DNA of 53,001 nt from JBBQAA01 sp038276395 (GTDB lineage Bacteria > Actinomycetota > Thermoleophilia > Solirubrobacterales > Solirubrobacteraceae): NCBI GenBank assembly GCA_038276395.1, contig JBBQAA010000073.1:1-53001 (forward strand), written 5' to 3'. Shown here in pieces: positions 23,330 through 33,607 of the stretch. The notes below the pieces were generated by a model. It did no database searches and had not been told where the DNA came from. It saw nothing but the letters and a program-made list of their open reading frames with translations. The position numbers and the translations under genes were made by a program. The stretch's first letter is position 1; the number at the start of each line of letters is the position of its first letter.

Positions 23330-24583
23330 GTGGGTGCGGCCGAGGCGCGACGCACGGTCGAGGCGGTCTGGCGGATCGAGTCCGGCCGCCTCGTCGCCCG
23401 CCTGGCGCGGATCGTCAGGGACGTCTCGCTGGCCGAGGATCTCGCGCAGGACGCGCTCGTCGTCGCCCTCGAGCGCTGGCCGGAGTCGGGCGTCCCGGTG
23501 AACCCGGGCGCCTGGCTCATGGCCACCGCCCGGCACCGCGCGATCGACGCCCTGCGTCGCCGCGCGACGCTCGCGCGCAAGGAGGAGGAGCTCGCGCGCG
23601 AGCTCGCGCGCGAGCCGGCGCCCGATCCTGATGCCGCCCTCGAGGACGACATCGGCGACGATCTCCTGCGCCTCGTCTTTATGACCTGCCACCTCGTCCT
23701 GTCGACCGAGGCCCGCGTCGCGCTCACGCTGCGCGTGCTCGGCGGGCTCTCGACGCCGGAGATCGCCCGCGCCTTCCTCGTGCCCGAGGCCACGGTGGCC
23801 CAGCGGATCGTCCGCGCCAAGCGGACGCTGTCGGCCGCGAACGTGCCTTTTGGGCCGCCCGCCGAGCCCGAGCCCGAGCGCGCCGAGCGCCTCGCCTCCG
23901 TGCTCGAGGTCGTCTACCTGATCTTCAACGAGGGCTACGCGGCGACGGCGGGCGAGGACTGGATGCGCCTGGATCTGTGCGATGACGCCCTGCGCCTCGG
24001 GCGCACCCTCGCCGCCCTCGCCCCGGAGGAGGCCGAGGTCCACGGGCTCGTCGCGCTCATGGAGATCCAGGCCTCGCGTGCGCGGGCGCGCACAGGTCCG
24101 CGCGGCGAGCCCGTCCTGCTGCCCGATCAGGATCGCCGGCACTGGGATCGCGTGCTCATCGGCCGCGGCCTCGCCGCGCTCGCCCGGGCCGAGCGCGCGG
24201 ACGCGGCGCTCGGCCCCTACGCCCTGCAGGCCGCCATCGCCGCCTGCCACGCCCGGGCGCACCGCGCCGAGCACACCGACTGGGTCCGGATCGCCGCCCT
24301 CTACGACGCTCTGGCGCAGCTTGCGCCCTCGCCGGTGGTCGAGCTGAACCGCGCCGTGGCCCTGGGCATGGCCTTCGGGCCCGCGGTCGGCCTCGAGCTG
24401 GCCGACACGCTGCGCGCCGAGCCGCGGCTCAGGGACTACCACCTGCTCTCCAGCGTGCGCGGGGACCTGCTCGCCCGGCTCGGGCGCACCGAGGAGGCCC
24501 GCGCCGAGTTCGCCCGCGCCGCGTCGCTCACGCAGAACGCGCGGGAGCGAGACCTACTCCTCGGCCGCGCGGCGGCGCCATAG
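23330..24583 (+). CDS. ECF42-type RNA polymerase sigma factor with long C-terminal extension
   Basis: Encodes 417 residues from GTG at 23330. The sigma2 region covers about residues 10-80 (LARIVRDVSLAEDLAQDALVVALERW and PGAWLMATARHRAIDALRRR). Sigma4 covers about 120-170 with the helix-turn-helix LGGLSTPEIARAFLVPEATVAQRIVRAK (key GGLSTPEIA). The remaining 240 residues are helical, including YLIFNEGYAA and DLCDDALRLGRTLAALAPEEAEVHGLVALM, the tail characteristic of ECF42. In that group there is no anti-sigma factor; the tail and the DGPF protein are thought to control activity. Both features are present here. Target promoters are unknown. Confidence 0.92.
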   Translation: MGAAEARRTVEAVWRIESGRLVARLARIVRDVSLAEDLAQDALVVALERWPESGVPVNPGAWLMATARHRAIDALRRRATLARKEEELARELAREPAPDPDAALEDDIGDDLLRLVFMTCHLVLSTEARVALTLRVLGGLSTPEIARAFLVPEATVAQRIVRAKRTLSAANVPFGPPAEPEPERAERLASVLEVVYLIFNEGYAATAGEDWMRLDLCDDALRLGRTLAALAPEEAEVHGLVALMEIQASRARARTGPRGEPVLLPDQDRRHWDRVLIGRGLAALARAERADAALGPYALQAAIAACHARAHRAEHTDWVRIAALYDALAQLAPSPVVELNRAVALGMAFGPAVGLELADTLRAEPRLRDYHLLSSVRGDLLARLGRTEEARAEFARAASLTQNARERDLLLGRAAAP

Positions 24584-24617
24584 CCCACCGGGCTCACCCC
24601 CCCGCCACGGGCTGCCG

Positions 24618-25625
24618 ATGACGAGGGTGATGACGTCCCTGCTCAAGCAAGAGCGCCGCCGCTTCACCCGCCGGCGGAGGGGCCCGGCGGCCACCGCACC
24701 CGCGCTTCGCGCCGTGCGGTGGGCGCTCGACTCGGAGCAGCCCGCGCTCCTCCTGCACGCCGAGGTGAGCGGTGTCGAGCCCTACACGGAGCGCTTCGGC
24801 CCGGAGCCGGCCCGGGCCCTGCGGGCGCTCCTCGACGCGCGCGTGAGCGACGCGATCCGCGCGGCCGGGCAGGTCTTCCGCTCACCGGGGGACGGCTGGA
24901 TCGTCCTGCTCGCCGCCGGCGCGTGCGAGCTCGAGCGCTGGACCGACACGGTCGGGCCGGCGCTCGCCCCGCGGGGCGCCGGGTTCGCGCTCGCCGCGAG
25001 CATCGGCGCCGTCGAGCTGCCGGGCGAGGCCGACCGCGACCGCCCCGAGCGCATTCTGCGCTCCGCCCAGCGCCGCGCCACACCCGCACCGTGGGGTGAG
25101 GTGCCCCGCGCACCGGCCACGCCCGATCTCCGCGCCGCCGCCGGCGCGCTGCCGCTCCCCCTCGAGGAGCTGACCCGGGCGCTCGCCGAGCGACTGATGC
25201 TCGGTGGCCGGGAGATCGGGCTGCTGGCCGTGGCCGCCGTGGTGTACGCCGCGGGCAAGGCGGCGATCCCCGACGACGTCCTCGAGAAGTCGGCGGCGCT
25301 CTCTGACACTGAGCGCGACCTCCTCGCGCTCTACCCGCGCGCGGGCGAGGCGCTGCTGCGCGCGGATGCGGCCCTCGCGCCCGCCGCCCCCATCGTCGGC
25401 GCCCTGCACGCGCCGTGGCGCCGCGCGCCACTCGCGGCGCGGATCCTCTCCGTGACCGTCGCCTACGCGGCGATGACGGACGCGCGCCCGCACCGGCCTG
25501 CGCGCCCGCCCGCGGCGGCGCTCGCCACGCTCCACGCCGCCGCCGGGGAGGACTTCGACCCCGCCGTCGTGCGCGCCCTCGCCGCCGTGCTCGCCGACGG
25601 CGAGCACTCGCGCCACGCGTCCTAG
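24618..25625 (+). CDS. Degenerate GGDEF plus HD-GYP domain protein (probable pseudoenzyme)
   Basis: Encodes 335 residues. After a basic N terminus, residues about 42-140 follow a GGDEF/nucleotide-cyclase layout: ALLLHAEVSGVEPYTERFG (usual DlDgFk-x-x-N), ARALRALLDARV, and RSPGDGWIVLL where RxGGDEFxxLL is expected. Residues about 195-330 follow HD-GYP: LAVAAVVYAAGKAAIPDD in place of xxxLHDIGKxxIPD, then AARILSVTVAYAAMTDARPHRP and FDPAVVRALAAVL. The HD metal ligands are Tyr-Ala and the HH-x-x-x-DG-x-GYP loop is gone. No catalysis is expected; it may bind c-di-GMP or a protein. It is 34 bases downstream of the sigma gene. Confidence 0.75.
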   Translation: MTRVMTSLLKQERRRFTRRRRGPAATAPALRAVRWALDSEQPALLLHAEVSGVEPYTERFGPEPARALRALLDARVSDAIRAAGQVFRSPGDGWIVLLAAGACELERWTDTVGPALAPRGAGFALAASIGAVELPGEADRDRPERILRSAQRRATPAPWGEVPRAPATPDLRAAAGALPLPLEELTRALAERLMLGGREIGLLAVAAVVYAAGKAAIPDDVLEKSAALSDTERDLLALYPRAGEALLRADAALAPAAPIVGALHAPWRRAPLAARILSVTVAYAAMTDARPHRPARPPAAALATLHAAAGEDFDPAVVRALAAVLADGEHSRHAS

Positions 25626-25634
25626 ACTGAGTGC

Positions 25635-25907
25635 ATGGACGAGAGCGGCTTCGGCGGTCTGTTCGGCGACTCGGACGAGCTCCAGCGCCGCATGGCCGAG
25701 TTCGCCGAGCAGATGCAGGGCAACCAGCGCCTGGCCTGGGCCGACAACGCGATCAAGCTCGCGGTCGACCTGACCGTGGCGGCGATGAACCGCGCGAACA
25801 TCCAGGGGACGACCGAGGAGCAGGCGGCCCAGCTCCGCGCGGTCATGGCCACGGTCTTCCCCGAGGCCGTCACCCTCGTGCGCGAGGCGCGCGAGGGCCT
25901 GCGCTGA
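25635..25907 (+). CDS. Small acidic helical hypothetical protein
   Basis: Encodes 90 residues (MDESGFGGLFGDSDELQRRM opening). Predicted all-helical with no membrane segment; helix RMAEFAEQMQGNQRLAWADN is followed by AIKLAVDLTVAAMNRANI. I recognise no domain. It lies 9 bases after the degenerate GGDEF/HD-GYP gene and its stop overlaps the next gene's CTG start (CTGA at 25904-25907), so it is a middle member of an operon. Codon use is normal. Confidence 0.7.
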   Translation: MDESGFGGLFGDSDELQRRMAEFAEQMQGNQRLAWADNAIKLAVDLTVAAMNRANIQGTTEEQAAQLRAVMATVFPEAVTLVREAREGLR

Positions 25908-26605
25908 GCGCCGAGCCGCTCGCCGCCACCACCTCCGGCCCGCCCGACGGGCCGCCCGTCGTCCTCGTGCACGGCATGGGGCGCACCGGTCAGAGCCTCG
26001 CGCCCGAGGCCGCGGCGCTGGCCGAGGCGGGCGCCCGCGTCGTCGTCCCCGACCGCCGGGGCTACGGCGAGAGCGCCGTGCCCGAGGCCTACGAGGCCAC
26101 CTCGGTGCCCGAGCAGGGGGAGGATCTCGCCCGCCTCATCCGCGACCTCGATCGCGGGCCCGCGCTCCTGGCCGGGCGGGACTTCGGCGCGCTCGCCTGC
26201 CTTGACGCCCTCCTGCGCCACCCGAAGCTCGTGCGCGCGGCGGCGCTCGAGGACCCGCCCGCGCTCTGGCTCGTGCCCGAGGCCACCGACATCCTCGGCG
26301 CCGAGCGCATCGCACTCGAGGAGCGGATCCGCGATGGCGGGCCGCGCTCGGCAATGGAGGCGTGGCTCGGCCAGCCCTCCGAGGCCGAGCCGCGCGCGTT
26401 CTTCGCCGACTTCGGCGGTCTGGCCACGACCGTCGTCACCCGGCGCGAGCTGCGCGCCGCGCGGCGGCCGGTCACGCTCGTCGAGACCGCCGCGGCGCCC
26501 GGCCACGTCCGCCTGGCGATGGCGGCCCTCGAGCGCGCCCTGCCGGACGCCCGCCGCGCGCCGGATCTCGTCGCCGCCGCCCTCGACACGGGTCTGATCC
26601 CATAA
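25904..26605 (+). CDS. Alpha/beta hydrolase with Asp nucleophile, apparent CTG start
   Basis: Encodes 233 residues. The oxyanion motif is VVLVHGMGRTG (about residues 18-28) and the nucleophile elbow is AGRDFGAL (Asp93) where serine hydrolases have G-x-S-x-G. Asp at this position is the feature of epoxide hydrolases and dehalogenases. PDRRGYGESAVP (about 50-61) is also typical. A His in APGHVRLAM near the C terminus can complete the triad. No ATG, GTG or TTG exists in frame before the first strand; CTG at 25904 overlaps the upstream stop as CTGA, so translation is probably coupled. Substrate unknown. Confidence 0.75.
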   Translation: MSAEPLAATTSGPPDGPPVVLVHGMGRTGQSLAPEAAALAEAGARVVVPDRRGYGESAVPEAYEATSVPEQGEDLARLIRDLDRGPALLAGRDFGALACLDALLRHPKLVRAAALEDPPALWLVPEATDILGAERIALEERIRDGGPRSAMEAWLGQPSEAEPRAFFADFGGLATTVVTRRELRAARRPVTLVETAAAPGHVRLAMAALERALPDARRAPDLVAAALDTGLIP

Positions 26606-26618
26606 CCTGCCTCTCCTC

Positions 26619-26840
26619 GTGCCGCCCCTGACCTCCGCCCAGCGCCGGAACCGCGACGTGATCGAGCGCGGCATCCGCCTGGCCGCGCCGTCGCTCGACG
26701 CGGTCCTGTGGGCCGGCGAGCGGCTCTCGCGCCTTCTCGAGCGCGACGACCCCGACTACGACCCGCCCCGCCCGCCCGCCGCCGACTCCCACGTACGCCG
26801 CCCGGGCTCCTCCCCCGCGGCCTACCGCCCCGCCTCGTGA
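26619..26840 (+). CDS. Small hypothetical protein coupled to a membrane protein
   Basis: Encodes 73 residues from GTG at 26619. One amphipathic helical segment (NRDVIERGIRLAAPSLDAVL) is followed by a Pro/Asp-rich tail. No known domain. It ends in a 4-bp GTGA overlap (26837-26840) with the next gene, and begins 13 bases after the hydrolase stop, so it is part of the same forward run. A soluble accessory peptide of the downstream membrane protein is possible but not shown. Confidence 0.55.
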   Translation: MPPLTSAQRRNRDVIERGIRLAAPSLDAVLWAGERLSRLLERDDPDYDPPRPPAADSHVRRPGSSPAAYRPAS

Positions 26841-27715
26841 CGCCCGCCGAGATCGTCGCCCAGGAGCGGCAGGACAGCCGCTGGGCCGTACCCGCCGCGG
26901 CCATCGCGGGCGCGCTGCCGCTGATCGCGGGCGTCGTATATCTCGTCATCGCCAAGGACTCCCCGCGCAACCAGCCCGGCGGCCTGCTCTTCCTGCGCGA
27001 CCACACGAACGCGATCATCGCGACCGCCGCGGTCAAGACCGTCGGCTTCCTCGGCCTCGCCGCCGCCTACCTCTACCTCTTCCGCGCGGTGCGCGCCCGG
27101 CGCCCGGCGATGCCGCGCGCGTTCCTGTGGATCGGGCTCGTCGGCGCGCTCGGCGCCGGCCTCTTCGGCTCCCAGGCCCAGGTGCCGTTCGGCGTCGTCT
27201 CCCAGGTCCTGTTCAGCATCAAGGCGGGGGACTTCGCCGCGAGCGGCGGCCAGACCTACCAGCAGGCCGTCGATCTCTTCTCCTCCTCGGCGCTCGGCGT
27301 CAGCCAGATCCTCGGTGAGCTGTCCTCCTTCGCACTGGCCGGCGGGCTCATCGTGCTCGCGCTGAACGCGATGCGCGTCGGCCTCCTGCCCCGCGCGTTC
27401 GGCTACATCGGCATCGCCTCGGGGGTCTTCGTGATCATCCCCTTCGGCCAGCCGATACCCGTCGTGCTCTCGTTCTGGCTCATCGCCGTGGCGCTGTTGA
27501 TCGCCGGGCGCTTCCCGGGCGGGACTCCGCCCGCGTGGGTCGCCGGAGAGGCCCTTCCCTGGCCGAGCCTCCAGCAGCAGCGCGAGGAGCGGGAGACCGG
27601 CGGCGCGCCCGCCGCCCCGGCCGGGCGCCGCCCGGCCCCCGCACCCGCGGCGACGCCCCCGCCCCGCCCGGTGAACCCGGGCGCCGCGCGGCGCAAGCGC
27701 AAGAAGCGCGGCTGA
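26837..27715 (+). CDS. Multi-pass membrane protein with basic C-terminal tail, unknown function
   Basis: Encodes 292 residues from GTG 26837. About six hydrophobic helices run from residue 18 to 225 (for example VPAAAIAGALPLIAGVVYLVI, IIATAAVKTVGFLGLAAAYLYLF in shortened form, LSSFALAGGLIVLALNAM). A Pro/Ala-rich cytoplasmic tail ends in ARRKRKKRG. The layout is reminiscent of uncharacterised DUF4386-like actinobacterial proteins; I cannot assign it firmly. Translationally coupled to the 73-residue protein before it. The acetate operon follows after 81 bases containing its own strong ribosome-binding site. Confidence 0.75.
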   Translation: MTPAEIVAQERQDSRWAVPAAAIAGALPLIAGVVYLVIAKDSPRNQPGGLLFLRDHTNAIIATAAVKTVGFLGLAAAYLYLFRAVRARRPAMPRAFLWIGLVGALGAGLFGSQAQVPFGVVSQVLFSIKAGDFAASGGQTYQQAVDLFSSSALGVSQILGELSSFALAGGLIVLALNAMRVGLLPRAFGYIGIASGVFVIIPFGQPIPVVLSFWLIAVALLIAGRFPGGTPPAWVAGEALPWPSLQQQREERETGGAPAAPAGRRPAPAPAATPPPRPVNPGAARRKRKKRG

Positions 27716-27796
27716 GGCGCACCCCACGATTCGGCTCGGCTGTCCCGGGTAAGGATCGAGTGGGGCCGGGAACCCCGAAGCAGGAGGGACACCCAG

Positions 27797-28435
27797 ATGT
27801 CAGCTGAAGCCGAGAACGCCCCCCGGGCATCGACGGAGGTCGCCGGAGCCCCGAAGGCGAGCTGGACCCCGGCGGACCCGGGCCCGCTCGGGCTCGCCGC
27901 GTTCGCGCTCACCACGTTCGTGCTCTCCATGTTCAACTCCGGCCTGATGAACGGGAAGAAGGGCGAGCCCGTCGTGCTCGGCCTGGCCCTCGCCTACGGC
28001 GGGATCGTGCAGCTCATCGCCGGTATCTGGGAGTTCCGCACCGGCAACACGTTCGGCGCCACGGCGTTCTGCTCCTACGGCGGGTTCTGGCTCTCCTTCT
28101 GGGCGTTCGTGACGTTCTTCGCCCCCAAGGTCGATCCGACCTACGTGGGCAAGGCCGTCGGCCTCTACCTGATCGGCTGGGGCATCTTCACCACCTACAT
28201 GTTCGTCGCCTCGCTGCGCACGACGGGCGCCATCGCCGCCGTGTTCGCGCTCCTGGCGGTGACGTTCATCCTGCTCGGCATCGGCAATGCCGGCGGCACC
28301 GAGAGCATCGTCAAGGCCGGCGGCTACGTCGGGCTGCTGACCGCGCTCGCCGCCTGGTACGCCTCGTTCGCCGGCGTCACCAACTCGACGTTCGGGCGGG
28401 TCGTCCTCCCCGTCGTCCCCCTCCAGCAGCGCTAG
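27797..28435 (+). CDS. satP: SatP/GPR1/FUN34/YaaH-family acetate transporter
   Basis: Encodes 212 residues with six transmembrane helices after a 30-residue hydrophilic N terminus. The family signature NPAPLGL appears as DPGPLGLAAFALTTFVLSMFN (about residues 27-47), and GGIVQLIAGIWEFRTGNTFGATAFCSYGG carries the conserved FRxGNTF-x-A/G-x-x-F-x-S/T-Y-G segment. The family imports acetate/succinate with protons. The ribosome-binding site AGGAGGG precedes the ATG. Acetyl-CoA synthetase begins 17 bases after the stop, so imported acetate should be activated directly. Citrate synthase elsewhere in the window is the next step. Confidence 0.93.
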   Translation: MSAEAENAPRASTEVAGAPKASWTPADPGPLGLAAFALTTFVLSMFNSGLMNGKKGEPVVLGLALAYGGIVQLIAGIWEFRTGNTFGATAFCSYGGFWLSFWAFVTFFAPKVDPTYVGKAVGLYLIGWGIFTTYMFVASLRTTGAIAAVFALLAVTFILLGIGNAGGTESIVKAGGYVGLLTALAAWYASFAGVTNSTFGRVVLPVVPLQQR

Positions 28436-28452
28436 ATCGAAAGGGAGCCCAC

Positions 28453-30453
<2,001 letters not shown>

Positions 30454-30534
30454 GGGTCGGCGCGCGCAACTTCTCCTCGGGTGAGGGGTTAGCGCGCCTT
30501 ATCAGGCGTCCTGCCCCGACCCGAAGGAGCCGCC

Positions 30535-31539
30535 GTGCCCGCTGCCCGCCGTCCCGCCCGTCACCTCGGAGCGCTGCTCGCCGCGCTCGGGGCCCTGGTC
30601 CTGCTCGGCGGGTGCACCCTCCCGCCGCCGGCCGGGAACGCGCCGCTCCGGTATCGCGACGCGATCTTCCCGAACGTCACGGCGACGAAGGACATCCAGT
30701 ACGGCAGCGCGCCGGGGGCGGACGGGACACCGCAGGCGCTGAAGCTCGACATGTACCGCCCGACCGGCGACGCGCAGACCCGGCGGCCGGCGGTCGTGTG
30801 GATCCACGGCGGCGGCTTCCGCGGCGGCGACAAGGCGAACAACAACGTCGCGACCCTGTCGCGTGGCTTCGCGCAGACGGGCTACGTGGCCATCTCCATC
30901 AACTACCGGCTCCTGGCCACCACGAGGTGCTCGACCGACCCGAACCCGGTGGCCGCCTGCTACGACGCCGCGCTCGCCGCCCAGCATGACGCGCAGGCCG
31001 CGATTCGCTGGCTGCGCGCCAACGCGCCGACCTACGGGATCGACCCGACACGGATCGCCGTCGGCGGTACCTCCGCCGGCGCTGTCACCTCCATCCTCGT
31101 GGGGGCCAACTCCGGGGACGTCGGCGACAGCGGCAACCCGGGCTACCCGTCCACGGTTCGCGCCGCCAACGTGATCTCCGGCGGCATTCCCGACGCGCCC
31201 GCCGACCTGTTCGACGCGGGCGACGCCCCGACGATCTTCTTCCAGGGAACCGCCGACCCGGTGGTGAGCCAGTTTTGGGCCCTGGCCAACGCCGGCGCGT
31301 TCTACAACGCGGGCGTACCGGTCGTCTACGAGTCGCTCGAGGGCGCAGGGCACGTGCCGTTCAAGGAGTACGGCGACCAGTTCCTCTCCCAGTCGCTGTA
31401 CTTCGACTACGCCATGCTCGACCTCTCCCGAGCCGCGGGCCAGCCCGCCTCAGCGGCCCGCGCGGCGAGCGCGCAGGAGAGCCGCCTGCGAAAGGCCCAC
31501 CCGGCCCTCTCGCGCCGGTTCCCTCGCCGCCACAGATAG
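30535..31539 (+). CDS. Lipoprotein esterase, alpha/beta hydrolase (HSL/BD-FAE type)
   Basis: Encodes 334 residues from GTG at 30535, preceded by GAAGGAG. The signal peptide has a VLLGGC lipobox at about residues 22-27. The oxyanion motif is WIHGGGFRGGD (about 86-96), the nucleophile elbow AVGGTSAGAV (Ser about 182), the acid in QGTADPVV (about 241), and the His in GAGHVPF (about 276). The family hydrolyses carboxylic esters such as deacetylation of sugars or short acyl esters. The long C-terminal basic tail (after about 300) is not part of the fold. It sits between Acs and a second acyl-CoA synthetase, so released acids could feed both. That is inference. Confidence 0.88.
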   Translation: MPAARRPARHLGALLAALGALVLLGGCTLPPPAGNAPLRYRDAIFPNVTATKDIQYGSAPGADGTPQALKLDMYRPTGDAQTRRPAVVWIHGGGFRGGDKANNNVATLSRGFAQTGYVAISINYRLLATTRCSTDPNPVAACYDAALAAQHDAQAAIRWLRANAPTYGIDPTRIAVGGTSAGAVTSILVGANSGDVGDSGNPGYPSTVRAANVISGGIPDAPADLFDAGDAPTIFFQGTADPVVSQFWALANAGAFYNAGVPVVYESLEGAGHVPFKEYGDQFLSQSLYFDYAMLDLSRAAGQPASAARAASAQESRLRKAHPALSRRFPRRHR

Positions 31540-31568
31540 GGGCGAGCGCGCCGGGGGTTGGATACAAC

Positions 31569-33149
31569 ATGCCCATGACCCTCGGCGCGCTCGACCAGAT
31601 CACCTACGAGGAGGCGTGCTCCGAGCACGCCTGGGAGGTGCCTGAGCGGTACAACATCGCCGCCGACGTGTGCGACAGGCATCCGCGCGAGAAGCTCGCG
31701 ATGGTGTGGGAGGACTGGCAGGGCCGCGAGCGGCGCGTCGACTGGGGCGAGCTGCAGGACCTCTCGAATCGGTTCGCGAACGTGCTGCGCGCGCACGGGG
31801 TGGAGAAGGGCGATCGCGTGGCCGTCGTCCTGCCCGCCTCGGCGGAGACGGCGGCGGCGTTCTTCGGCACGTGGAAGTGCGGCGCCATCCTGCTCTCGAT
31901 GTCGGTCCTCTACGGCGACGAGGGGATCAGGCACCGGCTGACCGACTCCCGCGCCAAGGTGCTCGTGACCAACGCGGAGAACGCCGAGCGCTTCGACTCC
32001 TCGCTCGTCGAGCACCTGCTGATCCTCGATGAGGACCTCCTCGCCGACGGCGAGACGGAGTTCGAGTGCGAGGAGACCGCGGCCGACGACCCCGCCCAGC
32101 TCTACTACACGTCGGGGACGACCGGCCTGGCCAAGGGCATCCTGCACGCCCACCGCTACATCCTCGCCCACGAAGAGTTCGTCTACTGCCACGACGTGCA
32201 GGACGGTGAGCTGTTCCATGGGATGGGCGAGTGGGCCTGGGCGGCGGGGATCGCGCCGCTCCTCGGTCCCTGGCGCTACGGCGCCGTGCAGTTCGTCTTC
32301 CAGCGCCAGGGCGGCTTCGATCCCGAGCAGCAGCTCGCGGTGCTCTCCAAGCATGGCGTGACGAACGTCTTCACGACCCCCACCGCGATGCGGGCGATGA
32401 TGGGGATCGAGAACGCCGGCGAGAAGTATCCGCAGAAGTTCCGCATCGTGTGCTCGGCCGGCGAGCCGCTGAACCCCGAGGCGATCCGCTGGTTTCGCGA
32501 GCAGTACGGCGTCACCGTGCTCGACTACTACGGGCTGACGGAGTCCTATCCGCTGTGCGCGAACTTCCCGTTCATGGAGGTCCGCGAGGGCTCGATGGGG
32601 CGGCCGATGCCCGGGTGGGACGTCCAGATCCTCGACGAGGACGAGCGCCCGGTGAAGCAGGGCGAGCGCGGAGAGATCTGCCTGCGCGCCCGCTCGAACC
32701 CCCACTACCCGCTTGGCTTCTGGGGCCACGAGCAGGAGTCGGAGGAGACTTTCGGCGGCGACTGGTTCCACTCCAAGGACGCCGCCCAAGAAGACGAGGA
32801 CGGCTACTTCTGGTACGCCGGCCGCGCCGACGACGTGATCATCTCCGCCGGCTACCGCATCGGCCCCTTCGAGGTCGAGTCGGCCTGCATCGAGCACCCC
32901 GCGGTGGCCGAGGCGGCGGCCGTCGCCTCACCGGACGAGCAGCGCGGCCACGTCGTCAAGGCGTTCATCCGTCTCGCCGCCGGTCGCGAGCCGAGCGAGG
33001 AGCTGGGGAAGGAGATCTCCCGGTTCGTCCGCGAGCGGCACTCCGCCTACGCGTACCCGCGGCTCGTGGAGTTCGTGGACGACCTGCCCAAGACGCTGAC
33101 CGGGAAGATCCGGCGAGTGGAGCTGCGCGAGCGCGAGGCGGGGCGCTGA
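31569..33149 (+). CDS. AMP-forming acyl-CoA synthetase (medium-chain/ACSM-like)
   Basis: Encodes 526 residues from ATG 31569. The P-loop is LYYTSGTTGLAKGILH (about residues 177-192), with SAGEPLNPEAIRWF (about 296), YYGLTESYPLC (about 320) and the hinge/A8 region YAGRADDVIISAGYRIGPFEVES (about 417-440). The catalytic Lys is in PKTLTGKIRRVEL (about 514). The wording around GEPLNPE and YGLTES resembles the medium-chain acyl-CoA synthetase group rather than Acs, where a Trp restricts the pocket; here the equivalent segment is YYGLTES. The exact acid is unknown. Possibly cotranscribed with the esterase 30 bases upstream. Confidence 0.92.
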   Translation: MPMTLGALDQITYEEACSEHAWEVPERYNIAADVCDRHPREKLAMVWEDWQGRERRVDWGELQDLSNRFANVLRAHGVEKGDRVAVVLPASAETAAAFFGTWKCGAILLSMSVLYGDEGIRHRLTDSRAKVLVTNAENAERFDSSLVEHLLILDEDLLADGETEFECEETAADDPAQLYYTSGTTGLAKGILHAHRYILAHEEFVYCHDVQDGELFHGMGEWAWAAGIAPLLGPWRYGAVQFVFQRQGGFDPEQQLAVLSKHGVTNVFTTPTAMRAMMGIENAGEKYPQKFRIVCSAGEPLNPEAIRWFREQYGVTVLDYYGLTESYPLCANFPFMEVREGSMGRPMPGWDVQILDEDERPVKQGERGEICLRARSNPHYPLGFWGHEQESEETFGGDWFHSKDAAQEDEDGYFWYAGRADDVIISAGYRIGPFEVESACIEHPAVAEAAAVASPDEQRGHVVKAFIRLAAGREPSEELGKEISRFVRERHSAYAYPRLVEFVDDLPKTLTGKIRRVELREREAGR

Positions 33150-33175
33150 GCGGGAGGCGGATACTGACCGAGGCG

Positions 33176-33607
33176 ATGGTCAGCCGAGCCCCGGTCAGGT
33201 CCACCGACAGGCCGCACTCGCCGGCCGAGCGCGTGCGGCTCATCGCCGAGGTGTGCGCGGCCTACGCCCGCATCTTCCCGCGGCTGCGCCGGAGCGACCT
33301 GGCCGCCATGGCCACGGCCGCACGCGCGCGGTCGGCCCCCCCCTCGGGGCTCGCCGAACCGGACGCACGCCGGGTGGCCTGGCGTCTCGGCCACGTCGTG
33401 CGGCGGGTGCTGAGGGTGCTGCCGGCCGATGATCGCTGCCTCATCCGCTCCCTGATCCTCGTCCACATGCTCGCCCGGCGGGGCATCGCCGCCGATCTCG
33501 TGATCGGGGTCGACGTGGAGGCCGGCTTCAAGGCGCACGCCTGGGTCGAGTACGCGGGGCGCCCGGTGATCCCCGACCTCGGCTATGCGGACCTGTACCG
33601 GGTCTAG
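33176..33607 (+). CDS. Lasso-peptide-B2-like transglutaminase-fold cysteine protease
   Basis: Encodes 143 residues, the normal size of stand-alone B2 (leader-peptidase) proteins. The papain-like triad is visible: Cys88 in DDRCLIRSLILVHMLARRGI, His121 in FKAHAWVEYAGRPV and Asp134 in IPDLGY. In lasso-peptide pathways B2 cuts the leader while a PqqD-like B1 protein presents it. Here a PqqD-type gene lies 700 bases away on the opposite strand. The same family also occurs in clusters without an obvious peptide. It starts 26 bases after the acyl-CoA synthetase stop. Its stop overlaps that of a convergent disrupted ORF (CTAG at 33604-33607). Confidence 0.88.
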   Translation: MVSRAPVRSTDRPHSPAERVRLIAEVCAAYARIFPRLRRSDLAAMATAARARSAPPSGLAEPDARRVAWRLGHVVRRVLRVLPADDRCLIRSLILVHMLARRGIAADLVIGVDVEAGFKAHAWVEYAGRPVIPDLGYADLYRV

